A stretch of DNA of 64,000 nucleotides from Pseudomonas aegrilactucae (GCF_019168305.1 NZ_JAHTBI010000072.1:40537-104536), one strand, 5' to 3'; positions 31,483 through 40,805 are shown, counted from the stretch's first letter. The notes: generated from the sequence alone by a model not told the origin. Translations and numbers: made by a program.

Positions 31483-32210
31483 CAGCACAGCCCTCCATTC
31501 ACCGACAGCACCTGACGGGTGATGTACGCGGCCTCGGCCGACATCAGGAAATTCACCGCGCCGGCCACCTCTTCGGGGGTGCCCATGCGCTGGACGGGGA
31601 TCATTTTCAGCAGTTCCTCGACCGGCACGTGCTCATCGAGCATGGCGGTGTCGATCAGCCCCGGCGCCACGCAGTTGACCGTGATCTGGCGCTTGCCCAG
31701 CTCGATCGCCAGGGCCTTGGCGGCGCCGATCACACCGGCCTTGGAGGCGCTGTAGTTGACCTGGCCACGGTTGCCGATCAGCCCCGAGACCGAAGTGATG
31801 CACACGATGCGCCCCGGCTTGCGGCGGCGGATCATCGGCATGCTCAGCGGGTGCAGCACATTGTAGAAACCGTCCAGGTTGGTGCGCAGCACCTGGTCCC
31901 AGTCCTCTTCGCTCAGCGCCGGGAAGGCGCCGTCGCGGGTCAGGCCGGCGTTGCACACCACGCCGTAATAGGCGCCGTGGGCCTCGACGTCCTCACCGAG
32001 GATGGCCGCGCAGGCGGCGCGGTCGGACACGTCGAACTGCAGGATGCGCGCCTGCTGGCCCAGGGCGCGCACGGCCTCGGCCACCGCCTCGACCTCGGCG
32101 CGGCCGCTGCGACAATGCAGCACCAGGTCGTAGCCGGCACGTGCCAGGCGCAGCGCGATGGCGCGGCCGATGCCACGGCTGGAGCCGGTGACCAGGATGG
32201 TGTCAGTCAT
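31482..32210 (-). CDS. 3-oxoacyl-ACP reductase (FabG/ApeQ type)
   Basis: The 242-residue short-chain dehydrogenase has the NADPH-binding TGSSRGIGRAIA at residues 8-19 and the catalytic Ser (ITSVSG) and Tyr-x3-Lys (NYSASKAG). It would reduce each beta-keto group in polyene extension. The start overlaps the dehydratase stop by eight bases and its stop overlaps the next start. Confidence 0.92.
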   Translation of the reverse strand: MTDTILVTGSSRGIGRAIALRLARAGYDLVLHCRSGRAEVEAVAEAVRALGQQARILQFDVSDRAACAAILGEDVEAHGAYYGVVCNAGLTRDGAFPALSEEDWDQVLRTNLDGFYNVLHPLSMPMIRRRKPGRIVCITSVSGLIGNRGQVNYSASKAGVIGAAKALAIELGKRQITVNCVAPGLIDTAMLDEHVPVEELLKMIPVQRMGTPEEVAGAVNFLMSAEAAYITRQVLSVNGGLC

Positions 32211-32673
32211 GGGGCGAATCCTCTGGGCCCGGTTCTGCGAGGTAGCTCGCAGCCTGTGGCGGGCGAAAAACGTTCAAGCGGGCCAGGGCATGGATGCCTG
32301 GGCCGTTCAGGTGACATTCGAACACGCCCATGCCGTTCTCGTCTTCGAGCGAGCGCAGGGCGTGCACCTGCAGCTCGGCGCCGGCGGGGAAGTGCTCGAC
32401 ATTGCATTCGAACTTGCGCGTGCCGAGCAGAAAGCCCAGCTCCACCGCTTTGCCTTGCTCGCGCGCACGACAGCCGGCATAGGCAGCGACGCTCTGCGCC
32501 ATCAGCTCGATACCGACCCAGGCCGGCAGGCTGCCGTCCTCGCGGTTGAACAGCCCGCCGGGGCGTACGGTCAGGCGGGTGCGGATCTGCTCCTCGTCGA
32601 ACGACTCGACCTGATCGATCAGGATCATGTCGCCGGCGTGCGGCAGCAGCTCGGCCAGGGGCCAGGTGTTCAT
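32203..32673 (-). CDS. Hot-dog fold 3-hydroxyacyl-ACP dehydratase (ApeP type)
   Basis: The 156-residue product has the FabZ/FabA-like catalytic His in LLPHAGDMILID (His12) and the hot-dog helix region PAWVGIELMAQSVAAYAG with the acidic residue. It would remove water after ketoreduction to create each double bond. ATG at 32673 overlaps the ketosynthase stop (ATGA). It partners with the second dehydratase domain fused to the AMP-ligase. Confidence 0.87.
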   Translation of the reverse strand: MNTWPLAELLPHAGDMILIDQVESFDEEQIRTRLTVRPGGLFNREDGSLPAWVGIELMAQSVAAYAGCRAREQGKAVELGFLLGTRKFECNVEHFPAGAELQVHALRSLEDENGMGVFECHLNGPGIHALARLNVFRPPQAASYLAEPGPEDSPHD

Positions 32674-33869
32674 GGCGTGTCTCCGAGAATCAGGCTCACA
32701 TTGTTGCCGCCGAAGGCGAACGAGTTGCTCATCAGGTGGCGCACGCCCGTGGCGGACAGGCGCGACGGGCGGTCGATCAGGTTCAGCGCCGGCAGCGCGG
32801 GGTCGGGCTGCCCGTCCCACACATGCGGCGGCAGGTGGCCCTCGACGTTGCCCGGGGCCAGCGCCAGCCAGCAGAACGCTGCTTCCAGCGCGCCGGCAGC
32901 GCCCAGGGTATGCCCGGTCATGGGCTTGGTCGAGGAACACGCCAGCGTGGGTGCGAACAACTGCGCCACGGCCAGGCTCTCCATGGCGTCGTTGTGGCGC
33001 GTGGCGGTGCCGTGCAGGTTCAGGTAGTCGATTTGTGCCGGGGCCAGGCCGGCATCGGCCAGTGCCGTGCGCATGGCCTGCAGGGCGCCCTTGCCGGTCG
33101 GTTCGGGGGCCGAGATGTGGTGCGCGTCGGAGCTGGCCGCAGCGCCCAGCAGGGCAATCGCCGGGCCTTGGTCGGGGCGTTCGCGGGTCATCAGGAACAG
33201 CACCGCGGCTTCTCCGATGTTGATGCCGTTGCGGTGGGCGGAGAACGGGTTGCAGCGCTGCGCACTGACCGCTTCCAGGGCGCTGAAGCCGTTGAGGGTC
33301 AGCCGGCACAGGCTGTCGACCCCACCGCACACCACCGCATCGCACAGGCCCATCTCGAGCAGGCGACGTGCGCTCATCAGGGCACGGGCGCTGGAGGTGC
33401 AGGCGGTCGAGATCACATAGGCCGGGCCACTGCTCTGCAACCACTCGGCCAGAAAGTTGGCGGGCGCGCTCAGCTCCTGCTGGTGATAGTCGTAGCTGGG
33501 CGGGAACTGCTGCTCGCGCAGGTAATGCGCGATGCCTTCGCTGGCCTCGCCGATACCCGAGGTGCTGGTGCCCAGTACCACCCCGACACGGCCATTGCCG
33601 TAGCGAGCCAGGGCCTGGCGCAGTGGCGCCTCGATCTGCAGGGCGGCTTCGTACAGCAGCTGGTTGTTGCGGCTGTGGTGGGCGTGCAATGCCGGCGGCA
33701 ATGCCAGCAACTCGCCCTGTACGGCGCCCACCGGCACGCTGCGCTCGGGTATCCAGCCCTGTTCTTCACGCATGCCCGAACCGTCACCGGCAAACAGGCG
33801 GCGCGCCACCTCGGCCTGGTCGCGGCCCAGGGCACACACCAGGCCCAGGGCATTGAGGTAGGCAGTCAT
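32670..33869 (-). CDS. Beta-ketoacyl-ACP synthase (ApeO type)
   Basis: The 399-residue ketosynthase has Cys157 (STACTSSA), His286 (LHGTATRHND) and His320 (MTGHTLGAAGALE), so it is predicted active. It probably forms the condensing heterodimer with the Cys-less ketosynthase-like protein at 47.5-48.2 kb, as known for aryl-polyene synthases. ATGA overlaps occur at both ends. Confidence 0.88.
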   Translation of the reverse strand: MTAYLNALGLVCALGRDQAEVARRLFAGDGSGMREEQGWIPERSVPVGAVQGELLALPPALHAHHSRNNQLLYEAALQIEAPLRQALARYGNGRVGVVLGTSTSGIGEASEGIAHYLREQQFPPSYDYHQQELSAPANFLAEWLQSSGPAYVISTACTSSARALMSARRLLEMGLCDAVVCGGVDSLCRLTLNGFSALEAVSAQRCNPFSAHRNGINIGEAAVLFLMTRERPDQGPAIALLGAAASSDAHHISAPEPTGKGALQAMRTALADAGLAPAQIDYLNLHGTATRHNDAMESLAVAQLFAPTLACSSTKPMTGHTLGAAGALEAAFCWLALAPGNVEGHLPPHVWDGQPDPALPALNLIDRPSRLSATGVRHLMSNSFAFGGNNVSLILGDTP

Positions 33870-34351
33870 GGCGTGTTCTCGCTGGGTAGGGGGCTGACTA
33901 GATAACGCAGGCCTTGCTCCAGGTTCAAGCGCAATGATCCCGACTGGCCATAGGTGACTGACCAACGGCTACCCAGGTGGCGTTGATTGCCCTGCTGCTG
34001 CGCCGTGGGGTAGGCGCGCTGCAGCTTGGATTGCGGCGTGAGGGCGAACAGCAGCGCGGCGAACAGCTCGCGCGCGGCTGGATTGGGCGGCAACAGGCCG
34101 TCGGCCTGCCAGGTGCCGTCCTGCAGCAACTGGCGCGCCTGGGGCATGCCCAGCAGGTCGAGCAGCGACCAGCGCAGGCGTGCGTCTTCCTGCTGGATCA
34201 CCAGCAGCCAGTCCTGGCGCTGGCCGGCCTGCTCGCGCTGCACATGCAGTTGCAGCGGCAAGGCCAGCGTCGGCAACTGCGCGGGCAATGGCGGGTGGCT
34301 GGTGCAACCGGCCAGCCAGGCGAAGGCGAGTATCAGCAGCAGGCGTTTCAT
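33866..34351 (-). CDS. DUF3261-like outer-membrane lipoprotein
   Basis: The 161-residue product has a lipobox LAGC at about Cys16 (LLLILAFAWLAGCTSHPP). The mature domain is rich in Gln and Leu, with LRWSLLDLLGMPQARQLLQDGTW and SVTYGQSGSLRLNLEQG, and fits the DUF3261 lipoproteins of aryl-polyene clusters. It may receive the pigment lipid at the outer membrane with the LolA-like and MMPL proteins. ATGA overlaps join it to both neighbours. Confidence 0.78.
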   Translation of the reverse strand: MKRLLLILAFAWLAGCTSHPPLPAQLPTLALPLQLHVQREQAGQRQDWLLVIQQEDARLRWSLLDLLGMPQARQLLQDGTWQADGLLPPNPAARELFAALLFALTPQSKLQRAYPTAQQQGNQRHLGSRWSVTYGQSGSLRLNLEQGLRYLVSPLPSENTP

Positions 34352-35085
34352 GGGGTGTGCGCCTGCAACGGTTTGCGCGCCACCACGTTGACCAGGGTTT
34401 CCTCGCGCTGGCCCACTGGTGGCGGCGTGCGCAGGCCGAAGCGTTCGAGCAGGCCGAAGTCGCTGGAACGGCTCCACCACAGGTACGGGTACGAGACGTT
34501 GTGGGTGTCGAATGCGAAGCCCTGGTCACGCAGCATGCCCAGGTAGCCCTCGGCGCTTTTCTGTACGTGCATGGGGTGGCGGAACAGCCAGCGGATCACC
34601 CAGGTGTCGATGTAGGCCTCGGTGGATTCGGCAAACAGCAGGTAGCCGCCAGGCTTCAACACGCGCCAGAACTCGGCCAGGGCTTTTTCCTGCTCCACCA
34701 GGTGGTGGAAGGTCTGGTGGCAGAAGACCATGTCGACGCTGGCGTCGTCGAACTGCAACGCGGCGCAGTCGCTGCCGCGCAGTTCCACATCCAGGCCCAG
34801 GCGCCGTGCCTCGGCTGCGCTCAGGTCGAGGCTGTGCGGGTCGGCATCGGTGCCCAGCAGGCGTGCCGGGGCAAATACCCGTTGCAGGTACTGGAACGAC
34901 TTGCCCTGGCCGCAGCCCACGTCCAGTACCACCGGTGCCTGGGGCGGTTCGTTGTCGAACAGCCCGCGCAGGTCGTCGATCGCCACCCGCAGCACGTGGT
35001 GCTGCCAGGTGTGGCTGCGCAGGAACCAGAAGCCGAAGCGGGTTTCCTCGACGTAGGTCTTGCTCAGGAACGTCGGCTCGCTCAT
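34348..35085 (-). CDS. Class I SAM-dependent methyltransferase
   Basis: The 245-residue product has the SAM motif I VVLDVGCGQGKSF (about residues 50-62), the acidic residue of motif II (LLGTDADP) and a motif III-like WRVLKPGGYLLFAES. It is likely to methylate the aryl head group, either ring carbon or hydroxyl, as seen in known aryl polyenes. Which position is modified cannot be read from sequence. ATG at 35085 overlaps the flavoprotein stop. Confidence 0.87.
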   Translation of the reverse strand: MSEPTFLSKTYVEETRFGFWFLRSHTWQHHVLRVAIDDLRGLFDNEPPQAPVVLDVGCGQGKSFQYLQRVFAPARLLGTDADPHSLDLSAAEARRLGLDVELRGSDCAALQFDDASVDMVFCHQTFHHLVEQEKALAEFWRVLKPGGYLLFAESTEAYIDTWVIRWLFRHPMHVQKSAEGYLGMLRDQGFAFDTHNVSYPYLWWSRSSDFGLLERFGLRTPPPVGQREETLVNVVARKPLQAHTP

Positions 35086-36329
35086 GCCGTCGGCCTTGCG
35101 CAGACCTGCGCCAGCATGCGCAGGCGCCGCTGCGGTTCGCTGACGAACGGGTTGCTCATGTCCCAGGCGTAGCCGGCCAGGATCGAGCTGATCATGGCGC
35201 GGATTTCCGGCGAGCTGGCCGGGTGGTAGATCACGTCCTGGAAGCTGCCGTCGTACCAGCCCTCGACGTAGGCGCGGAAGGTATCCACGCCACGCTTGAG
35301 CGGTACGGCGAATTCGGTTTGCCAGTCCACCGCTTCGCCCTTGAGCTGGCGGTCGAGCAGGCCGGCGGCCATGCTCGCCGAGCGCATGGCGATGGTCACG
35401 CCCGAAGAGAACACCGGGTCGAGGAACTCGGCAGCGTTGCCGAGCAGGGCAAAACCCGGCCCGTGCAGGCTTTTCACGTTGGCCGAGTAGCCACCGATGG
35501 TGCGTGCCGGGGTGTCCCACACGGCGTTGGCCAGGACCTTGTGCAGGCTTGGGGTCTGTGCGACGAAGGCTTTGAGGCATTCATCCAGGTCGGCGGGGGC
35601 CTGGGCAAAGTGCTCGGCCGCGGCCACCACGCCCAGCGAGCAACGGCCATCGCTGAACGGAATGGTCCAGAACCAGATGTCGCGTTTCTCGGGGTGGGTG
35701 GTGATCAGGATCTTGTCGCGGTCGAAACCGGGATGCTCGATGCGGTCTTCGATGTGGGTGAACACTGCCTGGCGCACCGGGAAGTTCGACGGCGCCTCCA
35801 GGTCCAGCAGGCGCGGCAGCACGCGGCCGTAGCCGCTGGCGTCGAGCACGAAGCCGGCCTCCACGGTGTACGCGCTGCCGTCCAGGCGACGGACCTGCAC
35901 CTGCGGTCGCGGGCGCTCGAAGTCGGCGCCGACGATCTCTTGCTCGTAGCGGATCTGCACGCCCTGCAGCGCGGCCTGGTCGGCCAGCAACTGGTCGAAG
36001 CGCGCGCGCTGCACCTGGAAGGTGGTCGGACGGCCATTGCTGAAGGTTTCACCGAAGTCGAACGCGCTGTATTCCTCGCCCCAGGCGAAGGCCGCGCCGT
36101 TCTTGCGCTGGAAGCCGGCGGCCTCCAGGGCCGGGAGCATGCCGGCCTCTTCGACGAAGTCGATGCAGTGCGACAGCAGGCTCTCGCCGATGGAGAAGCG
36201 CGGGAAGCGCTGGCGCTCGATGATCAGTACATCGTGCCCCTGGCGTTTGAGCAGGGCGCCGGCGATGGCGCCAGACGGTCCAGCGCCGATGATCAGCACC
36301 GGGTGTTGTTGCAGTTCAGCGTTCGGCAT
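35082..36329 (-). CDS. Flavin-dependent halogenase-like oxidoreductase
   Basis: The 415-residue flavoprotein has the N-terminal FAD-binding GAGPSG (15-20) and GES motif (48-50). Both sequence marks used for flavin-dependent halogenases are present: WxWxIP as WFWTIP at residues 219-224, and FxxPxxSxG as FLDPVFSSG at 302-310. Lys76 in QRKNGAAFAWG lies where a conserved active-site lysine is expected. Xanthomonadins are brominated aryl polyenes, so halogenation of the pigment head or chain is a reasonable prediction. The alternative is a non-halogenating FAD monooxygenase or desaturase. It needs a reductase partner, which the cluster does not encode. Confidence 0.78.
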   Translation of the reverse strand: MPNAELQQHPVLIIGAGPSGAIAGALLKRQGHDVLIIERQRFPRFSIGESLLSHCIDFVEEAGMLPALEAAGFQRKNGAAFAWGEEYSAFDFGETFSNGRPTTFQVQRARFDQLLADQAALQGVQIRYEQEIVGADFERPRPQVQVRRLDGSAYTVEAGFVLDASGYGRVLPRLLDLEAPSNFPVRQAVFTHIEDRIEHPGFDRDKILITTHPEKRDIWFWTIPFSDGRCSLGVVAAAEHFAQAPADLDECLKAFVAQTPSLHKVLANAVWDTPARTIGGYSANVKSLHGPGFALLGNAAEFLDPVFSSGVTIAMRSASMAAGLLDRQLKGEAVDWQTEFAVPLKRGVDTFRAYVEGWYDGSFQDVIYHPASSPEIRAMISSILAGYAWDMSNPFVSEPQRRLRMLAQVCARPTA

Positions 36330-37476
36330 GTGGCCTCCGTGCCGTGGGGAGAGTAGTCATGGGGATGCGGTGCAACCCGGCCAGCGCAGGCATCAGCGTG
36401 GCGACCAGGCTCATCAGCATCAGCGCGAAGTACAGCGCCGGGCTGATCAGGTGTTGTTGCAGCAGCAGGTTGAGAAACACGATTTCGCTCAGGCCGCGAA
36501 TGTTCAGCAGCAGGCTCTCGCGCCATTTGCTTGCCCCGGCGAACGACGGCGTGGCCCAGCTCAGCCCCAGCCAGTTGCCGAGCAGCTTGCTGACGATCGG
36601 CGCCAGCAGCAGGGCACCCAGTTGCAGCAGGTCGAAGCCTTGCAGCACATCGTGCAGGTCGATCTGCACGATGCCGAAGGTGAGGATCAGCGGGATCGCC
36701 ACGCCGTTCTGCAGGCGCTTGATCCAGGTGGGAGATAGCGGCATGCGCAGGCTGATCTTGCGCCAGGCCATGCAGGCCAGGTAGCCGATGCCGAAGATCA
36801 GCGCATTGAGCCTGTAGTGTTCGGCCACGAACAGCAGGGCGAAAAAGCCCAGGCTGTACACCAGCGGCTGGCGGATGCGCAGGGCATGGAGCACCAGCGG
36901 CACCCCGGCGCCCAGCAGCGGCAGCAGCAGGCTCAAGGGGTTCAGGCTGCCCTGGCCCAGACCGAACAGCAGCCAGCAGGTGAGGTCGATCAGGATCGCC
37001 GACTGCATCAGGCGGCGCGCGGCCGCCGGCGGGTAGTCGATATGGCGCAGGTACAGGTACAGCACCGGGATCGCGGTGATTGCGAACACCAGGCCCAGCG
37101 CCAGGGTGGTCAGCCACGGCTGTTCGCCCAGCAGCCAGGTGCCGCAGGCCAGGCCCGCGGCAAACGGCACCAGAAAGCTCGGCAGGGCGATCTTCAGGCT
37201 CTGGCGGTCGACCTTGAGCTCCACCACGTCACTGAGGATATGCCCCAGCAGCAGGGCGAAGCTGGCGCCATACAGGGTCTTGAGCCAGGTGGGCGCGATC
37301 AGTGCGGCGCCCGTGAGCTGCCAGTGCGGCTCGACCCACAGCAGCATCAGCAGTGGCAGGCCGAGGGCGGCCAGCAGCAACTGGCTGACGATCGGGATCA
37401 GCCCCAGGCGACGGCCCAGCTCGCTGGCGATGCCGAACAACAGCAGGGCGAACAACCAGAACAGCAGGACAGTCAT
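36316..37476 (-). CDS. Cation/proton antiporter-like membrane protein
   Basis: The product of about 386 residues is almost entirely hydrophobic, with about 12 membrane helices of the Na+/H+ exchanger (CPA2-like) fold: a first half ending LVFAITAIPVLYLYLRHIDYPP, and a second half with ADLT-like ILIDLTCWLLFGL and NIRGLSEIVFLNLLL. There is no C-terminal TrkA-N/RCK domain. The start overlaps the MMPL exporter stop (ATGA), so it is firmly part of the operon. Its role with a pigment pathway is unclear; it may power export, adjust local pH, or be repurposed for transport. Confidence 0.75.
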   Translation of the reverse strand: MTVLLFWLFALLLFGIASELGRRLGLIPIVSQLLLAALGLPLLMLLWVEPHWQLTGAALIAPTWLKTLYGASFALLLGHILSDVVELKVDRQSLKIALPSFLVPFAAGLACGTWLLGEQPWLTTLALGLVFAITAIPVLYLYLRHIDYPPAAARRLMQSAILIDLTCWLLFGLGQGSLNPLSLLLPLLGAGVPLVLHALRIRQPLVYSLGFFALLFVAEHYRLNALIFGIGYLACMAWRKISLRMPLSPTWIKRLQNGVAIPLILTFGIVQIDLHDVLQGFDLLQLGALLLAPIVSKLLGNWLGLSWATPSFAGASKWRESLLLNIRGLSEIVFLNLLLQQHLISPALYFALMLMSLVATLMPALAGLHRIPMTTLPTARRPHAER

Positions 37477-39791
37477 GCGCTGGCGGCCTCCTTGTCGGTG
37501 GCCGCCCATGGGGCAAGCAGGAAGCTGAAGGCAAGCCCCAGGCTGACCGCCAGGCCGAAATTGCTTACCGCCGGGGTACCCGACACCGCCAGCAGGCCAA
37601 ACGACAGCCAGGTGGTGGCCGCCGCCAGCAGCGTGCCGAGCAGGCTCACCGCGGCGCCGCCGATGCGTTCATGCATGAGGATCGCGTAGTCGACGCTGAT
37701 CGCGGTCACCAGCAGCAGCCCGAACAGGCTGAACAGCGTCAGTGGCTGCCCCAGCCAGCCGAGGCTCGCCAGGCTGCACAGCGCCGCCAGCAGCGGCAGG
37801 GCGACGATGCGCAGGGCACCGCCCAGGCCGAACGGCAGCACCAGCAGCACCACGATCAGTGCGCAGGACAGTAGCTTGAGTTCGGCGGCGCTGATCTGGG
37901 TAGCACTGAACAGGCGGTTCAGCTCGCCGAGCCGGTCGACCAGTTGCACCCCTTGCAGCCCTTCGCTCTGCAGGTTGAGCAGCGCCGGGTCGTTGAGCCC
38001 CTGCAGGCTGACGACAGCCGCCACGCCCTGGGCATCGGCGCCCAGCCACAGGGTGCGCCACGGCTCGGCCAGCGGGCCGGCCAGGGCCTGGTCGATATCC
38101 TGCAGCGCCAGCGCCTGCAACTGGCCCAGCTCCGCCTGCAGCGCAGCCACCGGCACGCCCAGCGCCAGCAGCGGCTGCCAGTGGGCCGGCAGGTTGGCCA
38201 ATGCCTCGCGCAGGCGCTGCTGTTCCGGTTGGCTGGCCACCAGGCGATCGAGGCTCATGAAGCCCTTGAGCTTGCCCAGTTCGACCAGTTCGTCGAGGCG
38301 GCTGGACAGGCTGTGCAGGCGTTCAAGCAATTGCGTCTGGTCGGCACCGCGCACCAGGTAGAACTGGCTGGTGGGCTGGTAACCGGTAATGCGCGCCACG
38401 GCCTGGGCCTCGGCTTGCAGTTGCGGCGGGCTGGCAACCCACTGGCGGATGTCGTTGTGGCTGTCCAGCTGCCACAGGCCACCGGCGCAGAACAGCATCA
38501 GCAGCGCCAGCAGCCAGGGGCTGGAGACCTTGTTCAGCAGGCGCTGACGCAGCGCCAGCAGCCACTGCGCGATACGCAGCGGCCAGTGCGCCGGCTCCAG
38601 CGTCATGCCCTTGAGCAACGCAGGCAGCAGGCACACTGCGGCCAGGTAGGCGCCGACCAGGCCGGCGGCGGAGAAGATCGCTATCTGGGTCAGCGCCGGG
38701 AACGGGGTGAAGGCCAGCGCCAGGTAGCCGATGCAGCTGGTGGCCAGGCTCAGGCTCATGCCCGGCAAGGTCAGCCGCACCGCCGGCCAGCTCTGCCACG
38801 GGCGCAGGCTCCAGCTCTTGGACAGGTAATGCAGCGGGTAGTCGACGGCCACGCCGATCAGGCTCGAACCCAGCACCAGGGTCATCACGTGCATCTGGCC
38901 GAACAGCGCCACGCAGGCCACTGCGCCAAACAGCATGCCCACCAGCACCGGCACGAAGGCCAGCAGCACGCGGGCGCGGCGAAACGCCAGCCACAGCAAC
39001 AGCAGGATACCGACGGTGGCGCCGCCGCCGACCCAGGTGATTTCCTGGCTGGCCTGGCGTTGGCCATTGGCGGCGTAGAGCAGGCCGCTGGCGGCCAGCA
39101 ACTGGCCGCCCACCTGGGCCGCCTGATCGCGTGACTGCGCCAGCAGGTCGGCGACCTGCAGCGGCAGCCTGAGGTCGAAGGCATTGCCCAGCGTGCGTGC
39201 GCGCAGCAGCACCCAGTGCTGGCCGTCGGCTTCGGCCAGCAGCGCGCCACTGGCGGTGTCCAGCTCTACTGCGGCGGGCTTGGGCTGGCTGTTCTGGATC
39301 AGGCCGGTCAGGCCCAGCCAGTCGTCCTGGCTGGGCACCAGGCTGAAGCCGGCAAAGGGGTCGTACAGGCGCTGTACACGCTGTTCGATAAAGGCGTGCG
39401 GTGTGTTGATCAGGGCCTGTCGGTCGCTGGCGGCGAGCATGGCTACGCGCCCGTCGAGCAACTGCTTGCGCAGCGCATCGAGATCGGCCTGCAGGCTCCA
39501 CTGGACCTTTTCGAACAGCCCGCTGGCCTGCCATTCACCGCTCAGGCGCTGGGCCAGGGCAATCGCCTGGTCGCGCTCGGGGTGGCCGACCAGTACCAGC
39601 ATCTCGCGGTTCAGCGGCGCCTGCATGCGCTGTTCGGCGCGCTGCACCAGCGGGTCCTGGGTGGCGCCGGGCACCAGGGTCATCAGGTCGGCCGACAGCG
39701 GCGCGCCGCTGTGCCATTGCCAGCCGGCAAGGGCGAGCACGCCGAGCAACAGCAGCGTGAACAGGCGCGGCAGCAGGCGCTCAGTCGGCAA
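37473..39791 (-). CDS. MMPL/RND-family exporter
   Basis: The 772-residue protein has the RND-like layout: helix 1, a large periplasmic domain (about 35-230), five helices, a second periplasmic domain (about 400-590) and five more helices. Conserved features include VLGSSLIGVAVDYPLHYLSKSW and AISVDYAILMHERIG, each with the GxxxDY signature. It is predicted to move the aryl-polyene lipid or its precursor across or out of the inner membrane. It overlaps the LolA-like gene by 11 bases. Confidence 0.9.
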   Translation of the reverse strand: MPTERLLPRLFTLLLLGVLALAGWQWHSGAPLSADLMTLVPGATQDPLVQRAEQRMQAPLNREMLVLVGHPERDQAIALAQRLSGEWQASGLFEKVQWSLQADLDALRKQLLDGRVAMLAASDRQALINTPHAFIEQRVQRLYDPFAGFSLVPSQDDWLGLTGLIQNSQPKPAAVELDTASGALLAEADGQHWVLLRARTLGNAFDLRLPLQVADLLAQSRDQAAQVGGQLLAASGLLYAANGQRQASQEITWVGGGATVGILLLLWLAFRRARVLLAFVPVLVGMLFGAVACVALFGQMHVMTLVLGSSLIGVAVDYPLHYLSKSWSLRPWQSWPAVRLTLPGMSLSLATSCIGYLALAFTPFPALTQIAIFSAAGLVGAYLAAVCLLPALLKGMTLEPAHWPLRIAQWLLALRQRLLNKVSSPWLLALLMLFCAGGLWQLDSHNDIRQWVASPPQLQAEAQAVARITGYQPTSQFYLVRGADQTQLLERLHSLSSRLDELVELGKLKGFMSLDRLVASQPEQQRLREALANLPAHWQPLLALGVPVAALQAELGQLQALALQDIDQALAGPLAEPWRTLWLGADAQGVAAVVSLQGLNDPALLNLQSEGLQGVQLVDRLGELNRLFSATQISAAELKLLSCALIVVLLVLPFGLGGALRIVALPLLAALCSLASLGWLGQPLTLFSLFGLLLVTAISVDYAILMHERIGGAAVSLLGTLLAAATTWLSFGLLAVSGTPAVSNFGLAVSLGLAFSFLLAPWAATDKEAASA

Positions 39792-40383
39792 AATCGGTGT
39801 GCTCCGCGTCGGTCAGGGCGGCGGCCTGGGTGCTTGCCGGCATGCGCAGCACGGTGCTGTCGCCCTGGGTTTCAAGCAGCTGGATCTGTTCCACGTAGCG
39901 GCCACCGGCGATGTCGATGCGGGTGAACACCTGCTTGAGCAGCAGCGAGCGCGGGGTCAGTTGCAGTTGCCAGTGCTCGGCAGTGCCGTTCAGGTTCAGG
40001 TCGAAATCCCGCTGCAGGCCGCTGCTGTCGCCTTGCAGCACGGCGAAGAACAGCCGGTTCTGCTCGGCCCCGGCGCTTTTGCCCGGCAGCCTCTGCCAGC
40101 CGTTGGCATCGCGCCGGGCGATGCCCTTGGCGTCGAGCCGGTAGTCCTGTTGCAGCGGCGTCTTGAGCAGCCACAGCAGGCCATGGTCGCGGGCCAGCAC
40201 GAACTCGCCCTTGCTCACCAGCGGCTGGGGCAGGGCGCGCAGGTGCTTCTTTTGAATGAACGCACCCTTGATCACGGCAGGCTCACCCAACTGGCGGCTC
40301 AGCTCGTCGAGGCCGAATGCCTGGGCCAGCGACGCGCAGCCAAGCAGGCCGATCAGGGTAAGGCTACGCAGCACGCTTTTCAT
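39781..40383 (-). CDS. LolA-like periplasmic lipid carrier
   Basis: The 200-residue product has a signal peptide (MKSVLRSLTLIGLLGCASLAQA) and a LolA-like half-barrel (GAFIQKKHLRALPQPLVSKGEFVLARDHGLLWLLKTP...). In aryl-polyene clusters such proteins are thought to ferry the pigment lipid through the periplasm. ATG at 40383 overlaps the thioesterase stop. Cys16 lies in the h-region and lipidation there is unlikely. Confidence 0.83.
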   Translation of the reverse strand: MKSVLRSLTLIGLLGCASLAQAFGLDELSRQLGEPAVIKGAFIQKKHLRALPQPLVSKGEFVLARDHGLLWLLKTPLQQDYRLDAKGIARRDANGWQRLPGKSAGAEQNRLFFAVLQGDSSGLQRDFDLNLNGTAEHWQLQLTPRSLLLKQVFTRIDIAGGRYVEQIQLLETQGDSTVLRMPASTQAAALTDAEHTDFAD

Positions 40384-40805
40384 CCGAGCACCTTGTGCAC
40401 CGCATCGACCATCACCCTGGGCGAGGCCAGCAGCATCTCGCGGCTGGCGATCTCGACCGCCACCTGCACGGTGCTGGCACGGGTCATGCGCTCGCCGGTG
40501 GCCAGGTCGCTGATCAGGTAGTTGATCTTGAGCCGGTTCTCCCATTCCACCAGGCTGGCGCGCACGTTCAGGCGCTGGCCGAAGGTGGCACCGCGCATGT
40601 AGCGCAGTTGCAGGTCGATCACCGGCCAGGCAAAGCCTGCCGCCTGCATCTGCTGGTAGTTGTGGCCCAGGTGGTCGAGCAGCGCGCAGCGTGCCACTTC
40701 GAGGTATTTGACGTAGTGGCCGTGCCACACCACGTGCATGCTGTCGACGTCAAAAAACGGCACCAGGATCTCGGTGTCGACGTGCATTACGCCCTGACTA
40801 CGCAT
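40380..40805 (-). CDS. Acyl-CoA/ACP thioesterase, 4HBT hot-dog family
   Basis: The product of about 141 residues contains the 4HBT signature around FFDVDSMHVVWHGHYVKYLEVARCALLDHLG, with the catalytic Asp before the MHVVWHG helix. It may release chains or edit mis-primed carrier proteins. The start at 40805 is chosen for GGAGG four bases upstream and its eight-base overlap with the lyase stop. ATG 40787 is an alternative. Confidence 0.83.
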   Translation of the reverse strand: MRSQGVMHVDTEILVPFFDVDSMHVVWHGHYVKYLEVARCALLDHLGHNYQQMQAAGFAWPVIDLQLRYMRGATFGQRLNVRASLVEWENRLKINYLISDLATGERMTRASTVQVAVEIASREMLLASPRVMVDAVHKVLG

